DNA of 43,331 nucleotides from Salaquimonas sp. (GTDB lineage Bacteria; Pseudomonadota; Alphaproteobacteria; Rhizobiales; Rhizobiaceae): NCBI GenBank assembly GCA_028289365.1, contig JANQQM010000102.1, positions 1 to 43,331 of the forward strand, written 5' to 3'. This document shows, piece after piece, positions 1 to 8,856 of the stretch. Below the pieces are notes generated by a model. That model was not told the origin of the DNA. It did not search any database and saw only the letters and a program-made list of their open reading frames with translations. A program made the position numbers and the translations under genes. The stretch's first letter is position 1; each line of letters starts with the position of its first letter.

Positions 1-2
1 TA

Positions 3-1013
3 ACCAGTTCACCCGGCGTTACCCTACTGGAAATAAGCCGTCAGGGCGGCATTCCGCACATGGCGGTTTGCGGCGGTCGGGCCCGTTGTTCGACCTGCCG
101 TACGCTCATCATCGACGGTGATGAAAATCTCAGCGAGGTCACCCCGGCCGAGCGACTCCTGCTCGACAAATTGCGTACCGGGCCGGAAATCCGCCTCGCA
201 TGCCAATGCCGCGTCAATGGCGATATCAAAGTGCGACCCCTGATCGAGACACAGGCCGGCATCGCGTCGCCAAGAAATGCCGATCCGCTCGGTTGGGGCG
301 TTGAGCGTGAGCTTGCCGTATTTTTCCTGGATATCCGCGGGTTCTCCAGGATTTCAGAGAACGCGCTGCCCTACGACGTGGTCTTCATACTGAACAGCCT
401 GTTCGCCCAGGTTGGCAGCGCAGTCGAGCGGTCGAATGGCTATATCGACAAGTTCATGGGTGACGGAATGATGGCCTTGTTTGGTCTGAACGCCGATCCT
501 GAACAGGCCAGTCGCGATGCGATTCAGGCGGCAGTAAACTCACAAGCGGCCGCCGAAGTCGCCAATGGGCTCCTGAAACAGCACCTGAACGAGCCGCTTC
601 GTATCGGCATCGGTGTACACACCGGCCAGGCTGTGGTCGGTCGGGTCGGCAAGACATCGGATCAGGTCAGCCCGTCCAGGCTTACCGCGGTCGGTGACAC
701 GGTCAATGTCGCTGCCCGGCTCGAGGCAGCCACAAAGGAGCTTGCCGCTGGGCTGGTAATATCTGCCAAAACATTTGAACTGGCAGGCATTGAGATCACC
801 AGCGACATCGGCGAACGCTCCAAAATCAAGGTTCACAACATCACGGAACCGGTTGATGTTGTTGCAGTTCGAGAATATTCGGCCCTTCAGGCAAGATTGG
901 AGGCATTTGAGACTTCACAAGCAGGCAAACCATCCGCGCCAGCACAAAAGAAAAAACCGCGAAAACAGCGTAAAAAGGTAGGGCAAGATGCGAAAAAAAA
1001 GCTCGGTGTGTGA
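3..1013 (+). CDS. [2Fe-2S] ferredoxin-adenylate/guanylate cyclase fusion (5' partial)
   Basis: The reading frame is open to the left edge, so the N-terminus lies outside the window; the ATG at 60 is internal. The first visible residues form a plant-type ferredoxin domain: TLLEISRQGGIPH is followed by VCGGRARCSTCR (C-x5-C-x2-C), and a fourth Cys sits in LACQCRV. A class III cyclase catalytic domain follows. It has FFLDIRGF (first metal Asp), DKFMGDGMM (Lys and second metal Asp) and GDTVNVAARLE (purine-binding Asp, transition-state Asn and Arg), so it looks active. The tail is Lys/Arg-rich and low complexity. Seen: both domains with complete ligand sets. Known: class III cyclases make cAMP or cGMP and are controlled by fused sensor domains. 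Inferred: the iron-sulfur cluster gates synthesis by redox state, oxygen or iron. A membrane or heme region may precede it. It begins a cyclic-nucleotide gene cluster. Confidence 0.9.
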   Translation, partial: TSSPGVTLLEISRQGGIPHMAVCGGRARCSTCRTLIIDGDENLSEVTPAERLLLDKLRTGPEIRLACQCRVNGDIKVRPLIETQAGIASPRNADPLGWGVERELAVFFLDIRGFSRISENALPYDVVFILNSLFAQVGSAVERSNGYIDKFMGDGMMALFGLNADPEQASRDAIQAAVNSQAAAEVANGLLKQHLNEPLRIGIGVHTGQAVVGRVGKTSDQVSPSRLTAVGDTVNVAARLEAATKELAAGLVISAKTFELAGIEITSDIGERSKIKVHNITEPVDVVAVREYSALQARLEAFETSQAGKPSAPAQKKKPRKQRKKVGQDAKKKLGV

Positions 1014-1029
1014 TTTCGGGGGCTTTTTT
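995..1029 (+). terminator. Weak intrinsic terminator after the ferredoxin-cyclase
   Basis: AAAAAAGC at 995-1002 can pair with GCTTTTTT at 1022-1029, bracketing the stop codon of the cyclase gene and ending in a T run. The stem is A/T-rich, so termination may be partial and the next gene could still be cotranscribed. Confidence 0.35.
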
Positions 1030-1147
1030 GCTGCAAGTTCCCTGCTATCGTAGGGAGATGGGGTTGGCTGAATTTTTCTTCACACAAATTCTCCAAGGGA
1101 CTTGTGCCCGCCAATTGAATGAGTAGACGAGCATTGCGGGGACAGTT

Positions 1148-3886
1148 TTGAACCAGATGGAGCCGAGCCTCCTTAAGTACATTTGGAAGCATTCCCGCAA
1201 GGACCAATTGTGGATGCTTTTCATCATCCTGTTGTCGATGCCCACCTACTTCCTGAGCCTCGACCTGCCGAAGCGGATCGTCAACGGCCCAATCCAGGGC
1301 CAGGGTTTTGAAAACCCGGACGATACCGCATTCTTCATGACAACCTATCTGCCCCTGCCGGAATGGCTCGTTGGTGATCCCATTCTGTTGTTCCAGGGGT
1401 TTGAAATGGACCGCGTCCAGTTTCTGTTCGCGCTCTCTCTGACGTTCTTGGCACTGGTTGCCGCAAATGGCCAGTTCAAGATGTACATCAATACCTATAA
1501 GGGCCGCATGGGCGAACGGATCATGCGGCGTTTGCGCTACGAGCTGTTTGACCGCGTCTTGAGATATCCGCTCAGCCGGTTCCGCCGTACCAAACCATCC
1601 GAAATCGCGTCTATGATCAAGGACGAAGTCGAGCCAATGGGTCAGTTCATTGGTGACGCATACACCCAGCCGCTTTTCCTTGGCGGACAGGCATTGACCG
1701 GCCTGACCTTCATCATGCTGCAAAATGTCATGCTCGGCATTGTGACGCTTGTTGTGGTCTTGTTTCAGGCTTGGTTGATTCCGCGCCTTCGCCGCAGGCT
1801 GATCGAACTGGGAAGACAACGCCAGATCGAGGCCCGGGCGCTGGCCGGACGGATCGGCGAGGTTGTTGAGGGCATTCAGGAAGCCCACGCCAATGACACG
1901 ACAAACTATGAACGCTCGGCCATAACCAAGACGCTCGGCAAGCTTTACTTCATCCGATTTGAACTTTTCAGGCGCAAGTTCACCGTCAAGTACATCAACA
2001 ACATGCTGATCCAGTTCCTGGCGTTCATCTTCTATGCTGCAGGTGGATATATGGCGATCCGCGGTACCCTCGATATCGGTCAGCTTGTTGCAGTTATCGC
2101 AGCCTATAAGGACCTTCCTGATCCAATCCGTGGTTTGATTGATTATGACCAGCAACGCCTTGTGGTTGATGTGCGTTACCAGCAGATTGTGGAACAATTC
2201 GCGGCCGACGACCTCCAGGATAAAGAATCCCAAATGCCTGCTGATGGTGACGTTCCGCATTTCGAACAGGGTTATGACATTTACAATCTGCAGGTCGTCG
2301 ACGAGAGCGGATCGAAATTGATTGAACGCGCTACCGCAAAGATTGGCCTTGGAGAACAAGTGGCAATTATCGGCGCGGTCAATAGCGGATCGACCCATAT
2401 GACCGAGGTACTGGCTGGTATATTGCGCCAGTCTTCAGGTCGCCTTGAGCTCAACGGAAAGAACATGGACGCGCTGCCCGAACACGTGAAGGGGCAGAGA
2501 TTGGCTTACATCGACGGAAGCACCTACTTCCCTCAAAATACCGTCTATGAAACGATCACCTATGTCCTGAAAAACCGTCCCGTGGGCGATCCGGTGCTGG
2601 AAGAGGGATTGTTCGAGGAACACAAGAGGTTCAGGGACGAATCGCGGGCAGCGGGAAACAGCAATCTGGACCCGGAAGCACAATGGATTGATTTCGAACG
2701 AGCCGGAGCAAAAAACGACCAGGAACTTGAGGAAAAAATCCGCAAGGTGCTGGTGGACGTTGATCTGGAAAACGATGTCCGGACATTTGGACTGCGCGGT
2801 ACGCTTGACCCGGATACCCATCCCGAACTTTGCAAGGAATTGATCGAGGCACGCTTCAAGTTCAGGGATCGGCTGACAGAACTTGGATTTGATGCATTCG
2901 TCGAACCGTTTGATCCCGATAAATATAACGATCAGGCAACGATCGGCGAGAACATCTTGTTCGGAACGGCAATCCTTCCTGCCTACGAACCAAACAATTT
3001 TCCTTCGAACCAGATTGTCACCAATGTACTGGAAGAGGTCGGTCTTGAAGACAAGCTGTTCGATATGGGCAAGCAGGTCGCCGAGACCACAGTAGAACTG
3101 TTTGGTGAGCTTTCACTGGACAACCCGTTCTTCGATCAACTGACTTACATGGAGCCGGACCAGATTCCCGAATATCGCACCGTGCTCAACCGGATCGGCA
3201 ATATGCCGATAGACGAAATAACCAAAGCCGACCGCGAACTGATATTGAAGCTTCCCTTCGCCTATACCGAATCCAAGAACAGGTTGGGTCTGCTCGACGA
3301 TGACCTGAAACAAGGCATTTTGAAAGCCAGGACCCAATTGCGCGAAACACTGGAAGCATTGGATGAACCGCCAGTGAGTTTCTACGATCCGCAAAAATAC
3401 AATGCTGCGGCCAGTGTTCTGGATAACGTGCTGCTCGGTCGTATTGCCTCGGGCGTGGCTGAAGGAACCGAACGGGTCACCAATGCAATCCGGCAATTGC
3501 TCGCCGAGATGGATTTGACCGACGACATTTTCCGGATCGGCCTGGAATTCAACATTGGAACCGGCGGCAAGCGATTATCCGAAACACAGCGTCAGAAACT
3601 GCATATGGCGCGTGCCCTGCTCAAGCGGCCCGACTTCCTGATCGTCAATCAGGCGCTCAATTCCCTTGACGGCAAATCGCAGCAAAAAATCATGGAAACG
3701 GTCCTGGCGAAGTCCAAGGGCAGTGATGGTGAAAAATTCGGTGTTATCTGGGTTCCAATGAATCTATCATTTTCGAAAATGTTTGAACGTGTGCTGGTAT
3801 TTAAACAGGGTGTACTCGTCGCGGACGGAACACCCGAAGAGTTGAAGGAAAATTCGTCAGATTACACGGAATTGACAGGCAGTTGA
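1148..3886 (+). CDS. ABC exporter-like protein with degenerate ATPase motifs
   Basis: The TTG at 1148 is chosen because GGGGA lies 6 bp upstream; an ATG at 1157 is the alternative. The 912-residue protein has an ABC-exporter membrane domain (about residues 20-340) and a C-terminal nucleotide-binding-like domain. Every catalytic motif there is altered. Walker A reads GAVNSGST (about 408; the invariant Lys is gone). The signature is LSETQ instead of LSGGQ (about 809). Walker B reads IVNQAL (about 832; the Asp-Glu pair is Asn-Gln). The H-loop position reads VPMNLS. Between Walker A and the signature there are about 400 residues instead of roughly 100. That span holds three Q-loop-like starts, NTVYETI (463), ATIGENILFG (597) and ASVLDNVLLG (755), each followed by a helical segment. 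It is therefore probably not an ATP-driven pump on its own; a sensor, scaffold or hetero-dimer partner is more likely. It lies between a cyclase and a cNMP-binding gene. Confidence 0.85.
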   Translation: MNQMEPSLLKYIWKHSRKDQLWMLFIILLSMPTYFLSLDLPKRIVNGPIQGQGFENPDDTAFFMTTYLPLPEWLVGDPILLFQGFEMDRVQFLFALSLTFLALVAANGQFKMYINTYKGRMGERIMRRLRYELFDRVLRYPLSRFRRTKPSEIASMIKDEVEPMGQFIGDAYTQPLFLGGQALTGLTFIMLQNVMLGIVTLVVVLFQAWLIPRLRRRLIELGRQRQIEARALAGRIGEVVEGIQEAHANDTTNYERSAITKTLGKLYFIRFELFRRKFTVKYINNMLIQFLAFIFYAAGGYMAIRGTLDIGQLVAVIAAYKDLPDPIRGLIDYDQQRLVVDVRYQQIVEQFAADDLQDKESQMPADGDVPHFEQGYDIYNLQVVDESGSKLIERATAKIGLGEQVAIIGAVNSGSTHMTEVLAGILRQSSGRLELNGKNMDALPEHVKGQRLAYIDGSTYFPQNTVYETITYVLKNRPVGDPVLEEGLFEEHKRFRDESRAAGNSNLDPEAQWIDFERAGAKNDQELEEKIRKVLVDVDLENDVRTFGLRGTLDPDTHPELCKELIEARFKFRDRLTELGFDAFVEPFDPDKYNDQATIGENILFGTAILPAYEPNNFPSNQIVTNVLEEVGLEDKLFDMGKQVAETTVELFGELSLDNPFFDQLTYMEPDQIPEYRTVLNRIGNMPIDEITKADRELILKLPFAYTESKNRLGLLDDDLKQGILKARTQLRETLEALDEPPVSFYDPQKYNAAASVLDNVLLGRIASGVAEGTERVTNAIRQLLAEMDLTDDIFRIGLEFNIGTGGKRLSETQRQKLHMARALLKRPDFLIVNQALNSLDGKSQQKIMETVLAKSKGSDGEKFGVIWVPMNLSFSKMFERVLVFKQGVLVADGTPEELKENSSDYTELTGS

Positions 3887-3947
3887 TATTCAAGATTCGG
3901 TATTTGGCAAGTCAGTACCCATATGATGAACGAAGAGGAAGTTCAAA

Positions 3948-4418
3948 ATGGCAACGCTGAGCGATGAAGTAGATCTTTTACGGCGTATACCGCTTTTTGC
4001 GGCAATTGATCCGGCAAAACTAAAGCTTCTTGCGTTTGCATCCGACAGGATGATCTACAATGACGGACAGGCTGTGTTCCGGCAGGGAGAAGTCGGAGAT
4101 GCCGCTTATGTTGTTGTTAAGGGTTCAGCAGACATTGTAGTCGAGACAGACGGTGGCGAAATTGTCGTCGCAAATGCAAAGGAGGACGCAGTCATTGGCG
4201 AAATCGCCATTTTGTGCGATGTGCCAAGGACGGCAACTGTCCGTGCCAAGGGCGAGCTTGTTGTGCTCAAGATCAAGAAGGAACATTTTTTGGGACTGAT
4301 CATGGATTTCCCGAAACTGGGTATCCAGGTTATGCGCGAACTGGCCCTGCGGCTGTCGAATACTACAGCGGAACTTACAAATGCCCGTCGCGAAATCGAG
4401 CAGCAGAAATCTGCCTGA
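3948..4418 (+). CDS. Stand-alone cyclic-nucleotide-binding domain protein
   Basis: A 156-residue protein consisting of one CRP-type cNMP-binding beta-roll and a C-terminal helix, with no DNA-binding domain. The phosphate-binding cassette is visible as VIGEIAILCDVPRTATV (residues ~83-99), with the Gly-Glu pair and the Arg that holds the cyclic phosphate. It should therefore bind cAMP or cGMP. The start has a good ribosome site (AGAGGAAG). It lies 61 bp after the ABC-like gene and 58 bp before the MBL-fold gene, in the same direction, so it is probably cotranscribed. Inferred role: soluble receptor that passes the cyclase signal to a protein partner, perhaps the ABC-like membrane protein. Known regulatory subunits of this size do exist, but no kinase is present nearby. 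Confidence 0.88.
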   Translation: MATLSDEVDLLRRIPLFAAIDPAKLKLLAFASDRMIYNDGQAVFRQGEVGDAAYVVVKGSADIVVETDGGEIVVANAKEDAVIGEIAILCDVPRTATVRAKGELVVLKIKKEHFLGLIMDFPKLGIQVMRELALRLSNTTAELTNARREIEQQKSA

Positions 4419-4476
4419 TTTGCGCGCGCAACAACTAAGCAGTTTGTCGGACACCATGCGCAGACTGGATAAATAA

Positions 4477-5370
4477 GTGGAGCAGATCCGAACTTTGTCT
4501 TCAGAACGAAATACAGAATTCCGTCTGACATTCTGGGGCGTTCGCGGAACGCTTGCTTCACCGGGAATTGAGTTTCAAAGGACTGGTGGGAACACGATCT
4601 GCGCAGAGCTGAAATGCGGTGATCGGATCATCGTCTTCGATGCCGGGACCGGCATTCGCGAACTCGGCAGCAAGCTGATCGCACAGAACCGGGTGCGCAA
4701 ACTCGATTTAATGTTTACCCATGTGCATTACGACCATGTGGAAGGCACACCTTTTTTCGCACCGTTCTTCCTGCCCGACTTCAAGGTCAACGTCTGGATG
4801 GGCCAGCTTGATGGCGCAAAATCGGCCGAAGACGCGATGAAAGGCCTTATGCGCCGCCCTTATTTCCCCGTCGGCCCGGGAATATTCACCGCCGACATTA
4901 CCTATTGCGATGTACCGGATTGTGCAGAATTTGACCTTGGAGACGGCATCAAGCTGCGCACCGCGCCGCTTAATCATCCGGGTGGCGCAACCGCATACCG
5001 CATCGATTTTCAGGGCAGATCATTTGCGTTTGTAACCGACACGGAACACGTTCCCGGCAAGCCCAACCAGGACATCATTAAGCTGATAACCGATGTCGAT
5101 CTGTTCGCCTATGACACGAGTTTGACCGACGAGGAACTTCCGGATTTTGTCGGCTACGGCCATTCAACCTGGGAAGAAGCACTCCGGTTGCGCGAAACCG
5201 CCAATGCCGGCGCAATGCTGGGGGTTCACCACATGCCGTTCCGAACCGACGATGAGGTCGACAAGATGGAACGGCATATCAAAAAGGTCCACCCGCCAAG
5301 CGGTATGGCCCGCGAAGGCATGTCGGTGGACCTGATGAACTTGCCAGTACGGGTGAAGCAGCAGGCTTGA
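4477..5370 (+). CDS. MBL-fold metallo-hydrolase
   Basis: The GTG at 4477 is the first possible start, because a stop lies just upstream in frame; the ribosome site is weak. The 297-residue protein opens with the FWGVRGTLASPG and GGNTIC motifs of the PhnP/RNase Z-like branch of the metallo-beta-lactamase fold. Metal ligands are visible: THVHYDH (H82, H84, D86, H87), NHPGG (H167), DTEH (D188) and GVHH (H251/H252). The two-metal centre looks complete. The family contains phosphodiesterases and nucleases acting on cyclic or linear phosphodiesters. Inferred: in this locus it may hydrolyse the cyclic nucleotide made by the flanking cyclases. That substrate is not proven by sequence; a general hydrolase of unknown substrate is the cautious reading. 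Confidence 0.87.
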   Translation: MEQIRTLSSERNTEFRLTFWGVRGTLASPGIEFQRTGGNTICAELKCGDRIIVFDAGTGIRELGSKLIAQNRVRKLDLMFTHVHYDHVEGTPFFAPFFLPDFKVNVWMGQLDGAKSAEDAMKGLMRRPYFPVGPGIFTADITYCDVPDCAEFDLGDGIKLRTAPLNHPGGATAYRIDFQGRSFAFVTDTEHVPGKPNQDIIKLITDVDLFAYDTSLTDEELPDFVGYGHSTWEEALRLRETANAGAMLGVHHMPFRTDDEVDKMERHIKKVHPPSGMAREGMSVDLMNLPVRVKQQA

Positions 5371-5407
5371 ATCACTAACCCGCTGCTTCTTGATACCGGA
5401 TAAATTA

Positions 5408-6274
5408 CTAACAAAAATTTCCGTTACAACCGTCGTAGTCGGGGGTGTCCCTGGGTTCTGAAGGTGTGGGAGCATCTCCTGGTACATCTCCATCCGCCTC
5501 GATAACACCATCACGCGACTCTTGCGCAGCCCGCGCGTTGCAGATGCTGGTCTGTGCCCGCCACTGGCGGCTGAAACGGCCCTGATTTTCGGTCAATCCA
5601 AATTGGGCTCTTTCATTACCGCGGCTTCGTCCGGCACTCCTCAGGAAGGGTGCAAAGCCGATCTGCTCTCCGGAAGCCACTTCGACAACGTCACACGATC
5701 GTTGTGCCAATACGCAGCTGCCGCCTTGCGTACAAACATTGACGGCGCCGCTAAACAGCACAACCCTTGTGTTTCCCGAAGCTCCGTCGACATAGACGTC
5801 AAACACCGTTCCCCGGACACCGATGTCAGCCAGCGGCGTCTTGATCTTGAACGCATTGCTGTTCGAATTCCCGGTAATGAACCTGAAGGCGCCTCTGGCC
5901 ACCCTTAACGTGCCAGTCTGGAAATTGCCGCCTTCAGCGACAACAAAGTCGTCCAGCGATACCGAGGAATTTTCCCCGACGATGACGAGTGAATCGTCAT
6001 TCAGTCGCAATTCACCATGTGAATCCACCGACGCCGAAATCACTTCGGCAGCGCTGACTGGATCTGCCACCGCCAACGTTCGAGAGCCCGCAGCGCTTCC
6101 GTCAGCCGATACCGTGTTCCGGACGACCACGGTCTCGCCGACTTTCTCTGCGGCGGCGTAAGGAACACTTGCAGCAGGAATCAAGGCTGCCACTGCAGCG
6201 ATTTTGAGAAATTTTTCTAATTTACGGCGAATTCTGGGATCTGCCGTATCTGAATACACGTTACATTTGCTCAT
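5408..6274 (-). CDS. FecR-domain exported protein
   Basis: An exported 288-residue protein. The ATG at 6274 is preferred over the ATG at 6289 because GGTGAG lies 7 bp in front of it. A basic N-terminus (RIRRKLEKF) is followed by a hydrophobic stretch ending in PYAAAEKVG, a likely signal peptide. The FecR beta-sandwich follows, with the hallmark FKIKTPLADIGVRGTVFDV and a preceding GTLRVARGAFRF. The C-terminal third is Cys-containing and ends in an acidic/Pro-rich tail (CNGNFC at the end). Unlike true FecR it has no sigma-binding N-terminus and no ECF sigma gene nearby. FecR-domain proteins next to CHASE2 cyclases recur in proteobacteria. Inferred: periplasmic partner of the divergent CHASE2 cyclase, possibly handing it an envelope signal. 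Confidence 0.85.
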   Translation of the reverse strand: MSKCNVYSDTADPRIRRKLEKFLKIAAVAALIPAASVPYAAAEKVGETVVVRNTVSADGSAAGSRTLAVADPVSAAEVISASVDSHGELRLNDDSLVIVGENSSVSLDDFVVAEGGNFQTGTLRVARGAFRFITGNSNSNAFKIKTPLADIGVRGTVFDVYVDGASGNTRVVLFSGAVNVCTQGGSCVLAQRSCDVVEVASGEQIGFAPFLRSAGRSRGNERAQFGLTENQGRFSRQWRAQTSICNARAAQESRDGVIEADGDVPGDAPTPSEPRDTPDYDGCNGNFC

Positions 6275-6511
6275 TTGATGTCTCACCATTTTTGAACGGA
6301 CAGCGATAGCATTTCATGCTCTTTCGCGGCTGTCTCAGCCAGATGAGCCCCATCCATTTCAAATACCCCAAGCTGTAGAACCTGTCAAAGCCACACTACA
6401 AACTGTGATTGAAAATTTTCCCGGCAATATCCATTGCCAATATTGCGGCCTGTTGGACAAAAACTGACCAGTGGCATAACGTCCCCGCCGAGGTTCAATT
6501 GCGGATGCCTT
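6275..6511. promoter_or_regulatory. Divergent control region, FecR protein / CHASE2 cyclase
   Basis: This 237-bp non-coding gap separates the divergent FecR and CHASE2 cyclase genes, so it must hold promoters for both. A ribosome site GGTGAG for the FecR gene is visible at its left edge. I could not assign convincing -35/-10 boxes. Confidence 0.4.
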
Positions 6512-8704
6512 ATGCGCTTTTTTAACAGCAAGACCCTGACCGTTCTGTTGATCGCCCTGGTCGCGCTGATTGCGGCCTGGAACTGGCGTCTGAGCGATCC
6601 TCCAGCGCTCAAATCTGTCCGGGACATCACATTCGACACCTATCAGCGAATTCACCCTCGAAAGGCACTTGGACAGCCGATTCGCATCATCGATATTGAC
6701 GAGCAGTCCATTGCAGAATTCGGACAATGGCCCTGGCCAAGGACAACGATCGCCCAAATTGTGGATCGTTTGCGGGAACTTGGCGCGCTGACCGTGGCAT
6801 TCGACATGGTGTTTTCGGAGCCGGACAGAACCGGCCCGGACGAATTCCTCCGCCATATGTCACAAACAGACACAACCATAGCGACCGAATTGGAGGCGCT
6901 ATTGTCTGGACTACCCGAAAACGATGCGATCCTGGCAACGGCAATGGAAAACATGCCAACCGTACTGGGCTTCTTCAATTCCAACCAGTCGGCGATGGGT
7001 CTGCCGCAAATCAAGGCTGGATTTGCCATGCTTGGCGGCGATCCCAAACCGGTCCTTCAGCCGATTGAGTCCAGCGTCATGAGCCTGCCAATTTTCCAGG
7101 ATGCCGCACTCGGAAACGGATCCATAACACTGGCTGTCAGCAGCGATGATGTCGTCCGGCGTGTGCCGATGTTCTTTACCGATGGTGCTGAAATCTACCC
7201 GGCATTGGCGCCGGAAGCGCTCCGCGTCGTGCAGGGTGTCGGCAGCTACGTTCTGAGGACAACAGCAGCAAGCGGTGAATACCAGACGCAAGATCTGGAA
7301 ATGACCCATTTCAAGGTTGGCGACTTCGAAGTGCCGGTCGACGGGTCAGGCAACATGTTGATTTATTTCACGAAAAATGACCCTTCCCTCTATATCTCGC
7401 CCAAGGATTTGCTTGCTGAGGATAGCGAGAAACTCCGGCCGCTGTTGGAAGGCCACATCATTTTCGTCGGCGCTTCTGCATCCGGATTGCGCGACATCAG
7501 GGTAACTGCTCTGGGCGAAAGCGTTCCGGGCGTTTTCATGCATGCACAGATCGTCGACCAGATATTGTCAGGTGAGTTTCTGAACCGGCCGGATTGGGCA
7601 AAGGGTGCAGAAATCGCCGCAATGATTTTGACAACAGTGCTGATCGTGACAATCCTGCCATTCACCGGCGCGCTTACCGCGGCCCTGTTCGGGCTGGTGT
7701 TTTCAGCAGTTGTCCTGGGAACCAGCTGGTTTGCCTTCACCCAATATGGCTTGTTAATCGACCCACTGTTTCCCATGCTGGCCGGCGGCGCAATTTTCCT
7801 GCTCACTGTCTTGCTGCTCTTTGCGTTTACGGAAAAGGAAAAGCGCTTCGTACGTGGCGCCTTCCAGCGCTATCTCGCGCCTGATCTGCTGGCGAAACTG
7901 GAAAACAATCCAGAGTCATTGAAACTCGGTGGAGAAATTCGCGAGCTGACCCTTCTCTTCATGGACATTCGCGGTTTTACGCCAATCTCGGAGAAACTGT
8001 CGCCAGAAGAATTGGTGACTTTCTTGAACCGTTTGCTGTCGCCCCTGTCCGAAGTGATCTTGAAGCGCGAGGGTGCAATCGACAAATATATCGGTGATTC
8101 AATCATGGCTTTTTGGAATGCACCGCTGGATGTCGAAGACCATCCGGAAAAAGCAGCCCGCGCCGCATTGAAAATGCTGGAAACCGTCGATGAATTGAAT
8201 GCCGAAGATGCATTTGGGTTCAAAGCCGAAAACAAGGGCCTTGGCGATGTTCAGATCGGCATTGGCCTTAACACAGGCGAAGGCTGCGTCGGGAACATGG
8301 GTTCTCACGCTCGATTTGACTATTCGGTCATCGGCGACACGGTCAATGTTGCTTCTAGGATCGAATCCTCGTGTAAAGCCGTTGGTTGGCCCTTGCTGAT
8401 CTCGCAATCTACCGCAGAGCAATGTCCGGGATTTGCCATGCTGGAAGCCGGTTCGATTGCACTGAAGGGCAAGAGCAAGCCCGCAGCTCTATATGCCCTG
8501 GTCGGCGATGAGGAGTTGGGTCAAACCACTGATTGGCAAGAACTAGCTGACGCCCACAGGAAACTGCTCGAAGCATGCGATGGCGGAAATGAAGCCGAGG
8601 CGCGTCACCTGATGAAAGCCTGTCTGGCACTGGCGCCCGGCAATATGGAACAGTTTTATGAGAACCTGCTGCACTCCAGATTTTCGTCAGTCGCAGCACA
8701 ATAA
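6512..8704 (+). CDS. CHASE2-domain adenylate/guanylate cyclase
   Basis: The ATG at 6512 begins a natural N-terminus (MRFFNSKTLTVLLIALVAL, first membrane helix); the frame also opens at a TTG at 6434, which I reject. The 730-residue protein has an extracytoplasmic CHASE2 sensor (about residues 30-365, with IIDIDEQSIAEFGQWPWPR), three membrane helices (about 369-440) and a cytoplasmic class III cyclase domain (about 477-640). Metal Asps are D485 (FMDIRGF) and D529 (YIGDSIMAF); the purine-binding Asp is D609 in GDTVNVASRIE. All catalytic residues are present. A short helical tail follows. Known: CHASE2 is an extracellular sensor of undefined ligand. Inferred: it converts an envelope signal, perhaps relayed by the divergent FecR protein, into cAMP for the cNMP-binding protein of the cluster. 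Confidence 0.92.
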   Translation: MRFFNSKTLTVLLIALVALIAAWNWRLSDPPALKSVRDITFDTYQRIHPRKALGQPIRIIDIDEQSIAEFGQWPWPRTTIAQIVDRLRELGALTVAFDMVFSEPDRTGPDEFLRHMSQTDTTIATELEALLSGLPENDAILATAMENMPTVLGFFNSNQSAMGLPQIKAGFAMLGGDPKPVLQPIESSVMSLPIFQDAALGNGSITLAVSSDDVVRRVPMFFTDGAEIYPALAPEALRVVQGVGSYVLRTTAASGEYQTQDLEMTHFKVGDFEVPVDGSGNMLIYFTKNDPSLYISPKDLLAEDSEKLRPLLEGHIIFVGASASGLRDIRVTALGESVPGVFMHAQIVDQILSGEFLNRPDWAKGAEIAAMILTTVLIVTILPFTGALTAALFGLVFSAVVLGTSWFAFTQYGLLIDPLFPMLAGGAIFLLTVLLLFAFTEKEKRFVRGAFQRYLAPDLLAKLENNPESLKLGGEIRELTLLFMDIRGFTPISEKLSPEELVTFLNRLLSPLSEVILKREGAIDKYIGDSIMAFWNAPLDVEDHPEKAARAALKMLETVDELNAEDAFGFKAENKGLGDVQIGIGLNTGEGCVGNMGSHARFDYSVIGDTVNVASRIESSCKAVGWPLLISQSTAEQCPGFAMLEAGSIALKGKSKPAALYALVGDEELGQTTDWQELADAHRKLLEACDGGNEAEARHLMKACLALAPGNMEQFYENLLHSRFSSVAAQ

Positions 8705-8705
8705 G

Positions 8706-8728
8706 ATTGGTGAAATCTGCACCAATTT
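8706..8728 (+). terminator. Hairpin after the CHASE2 cyclase
   Basis: ATTGGTG (8706-8712) pairs perfectly with CACCAAT (8720-8726) just after the stop codon, but only two extra T residues follow, so termination is uncertain. Confidence 0.3.
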
Positions 8729-8732
8729 GGAG

Positions 8733-8762
8733 TGATCCGATAACGCCTTCAACACGTATTCC
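8733..8762 (+). promoter_or_regulatory. RpoE/ECF11-like promoter of the photolyase operon
   Basis: TGATCC at 8733-8738, an 18-bp spacer and TATTCC at 8757-8762. The same boxes with the same spacing occur upstream of chrR in this window. TGATC-type -35 elements are known for RpoE (ECF11) targets such as phrA in Rhodobacter sphaeroides. The predicted leader is about 90 nt. Confidence 0.6.
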
Positions 8763-8856
8763 ATGTTGATAAATAAGCGAAAACATCGTTTCGCATTGAA
8801 TTTCAGCCGTCTACAGGGTTCATCAGGAACGATTGGTCGGATTACCGGTACTTTAA

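Noticed and set aside
887-2398. Long minus-strand open frame of 503 codons opposite the cyclase and ABC-like genes
   Set aside because: It overlaps two well-supported plus-strand genes, its translation matches no family, and it is a codon-bias shadow.
5408-6274. FecR protein as part of a sigma/anti-sigma iron-uptake system
   Set aside because: No FecI-type sigma gene or TonB receptor is adjacent, and the protein has a signal peptide rather than the FecR sigma-binding N-terminus.
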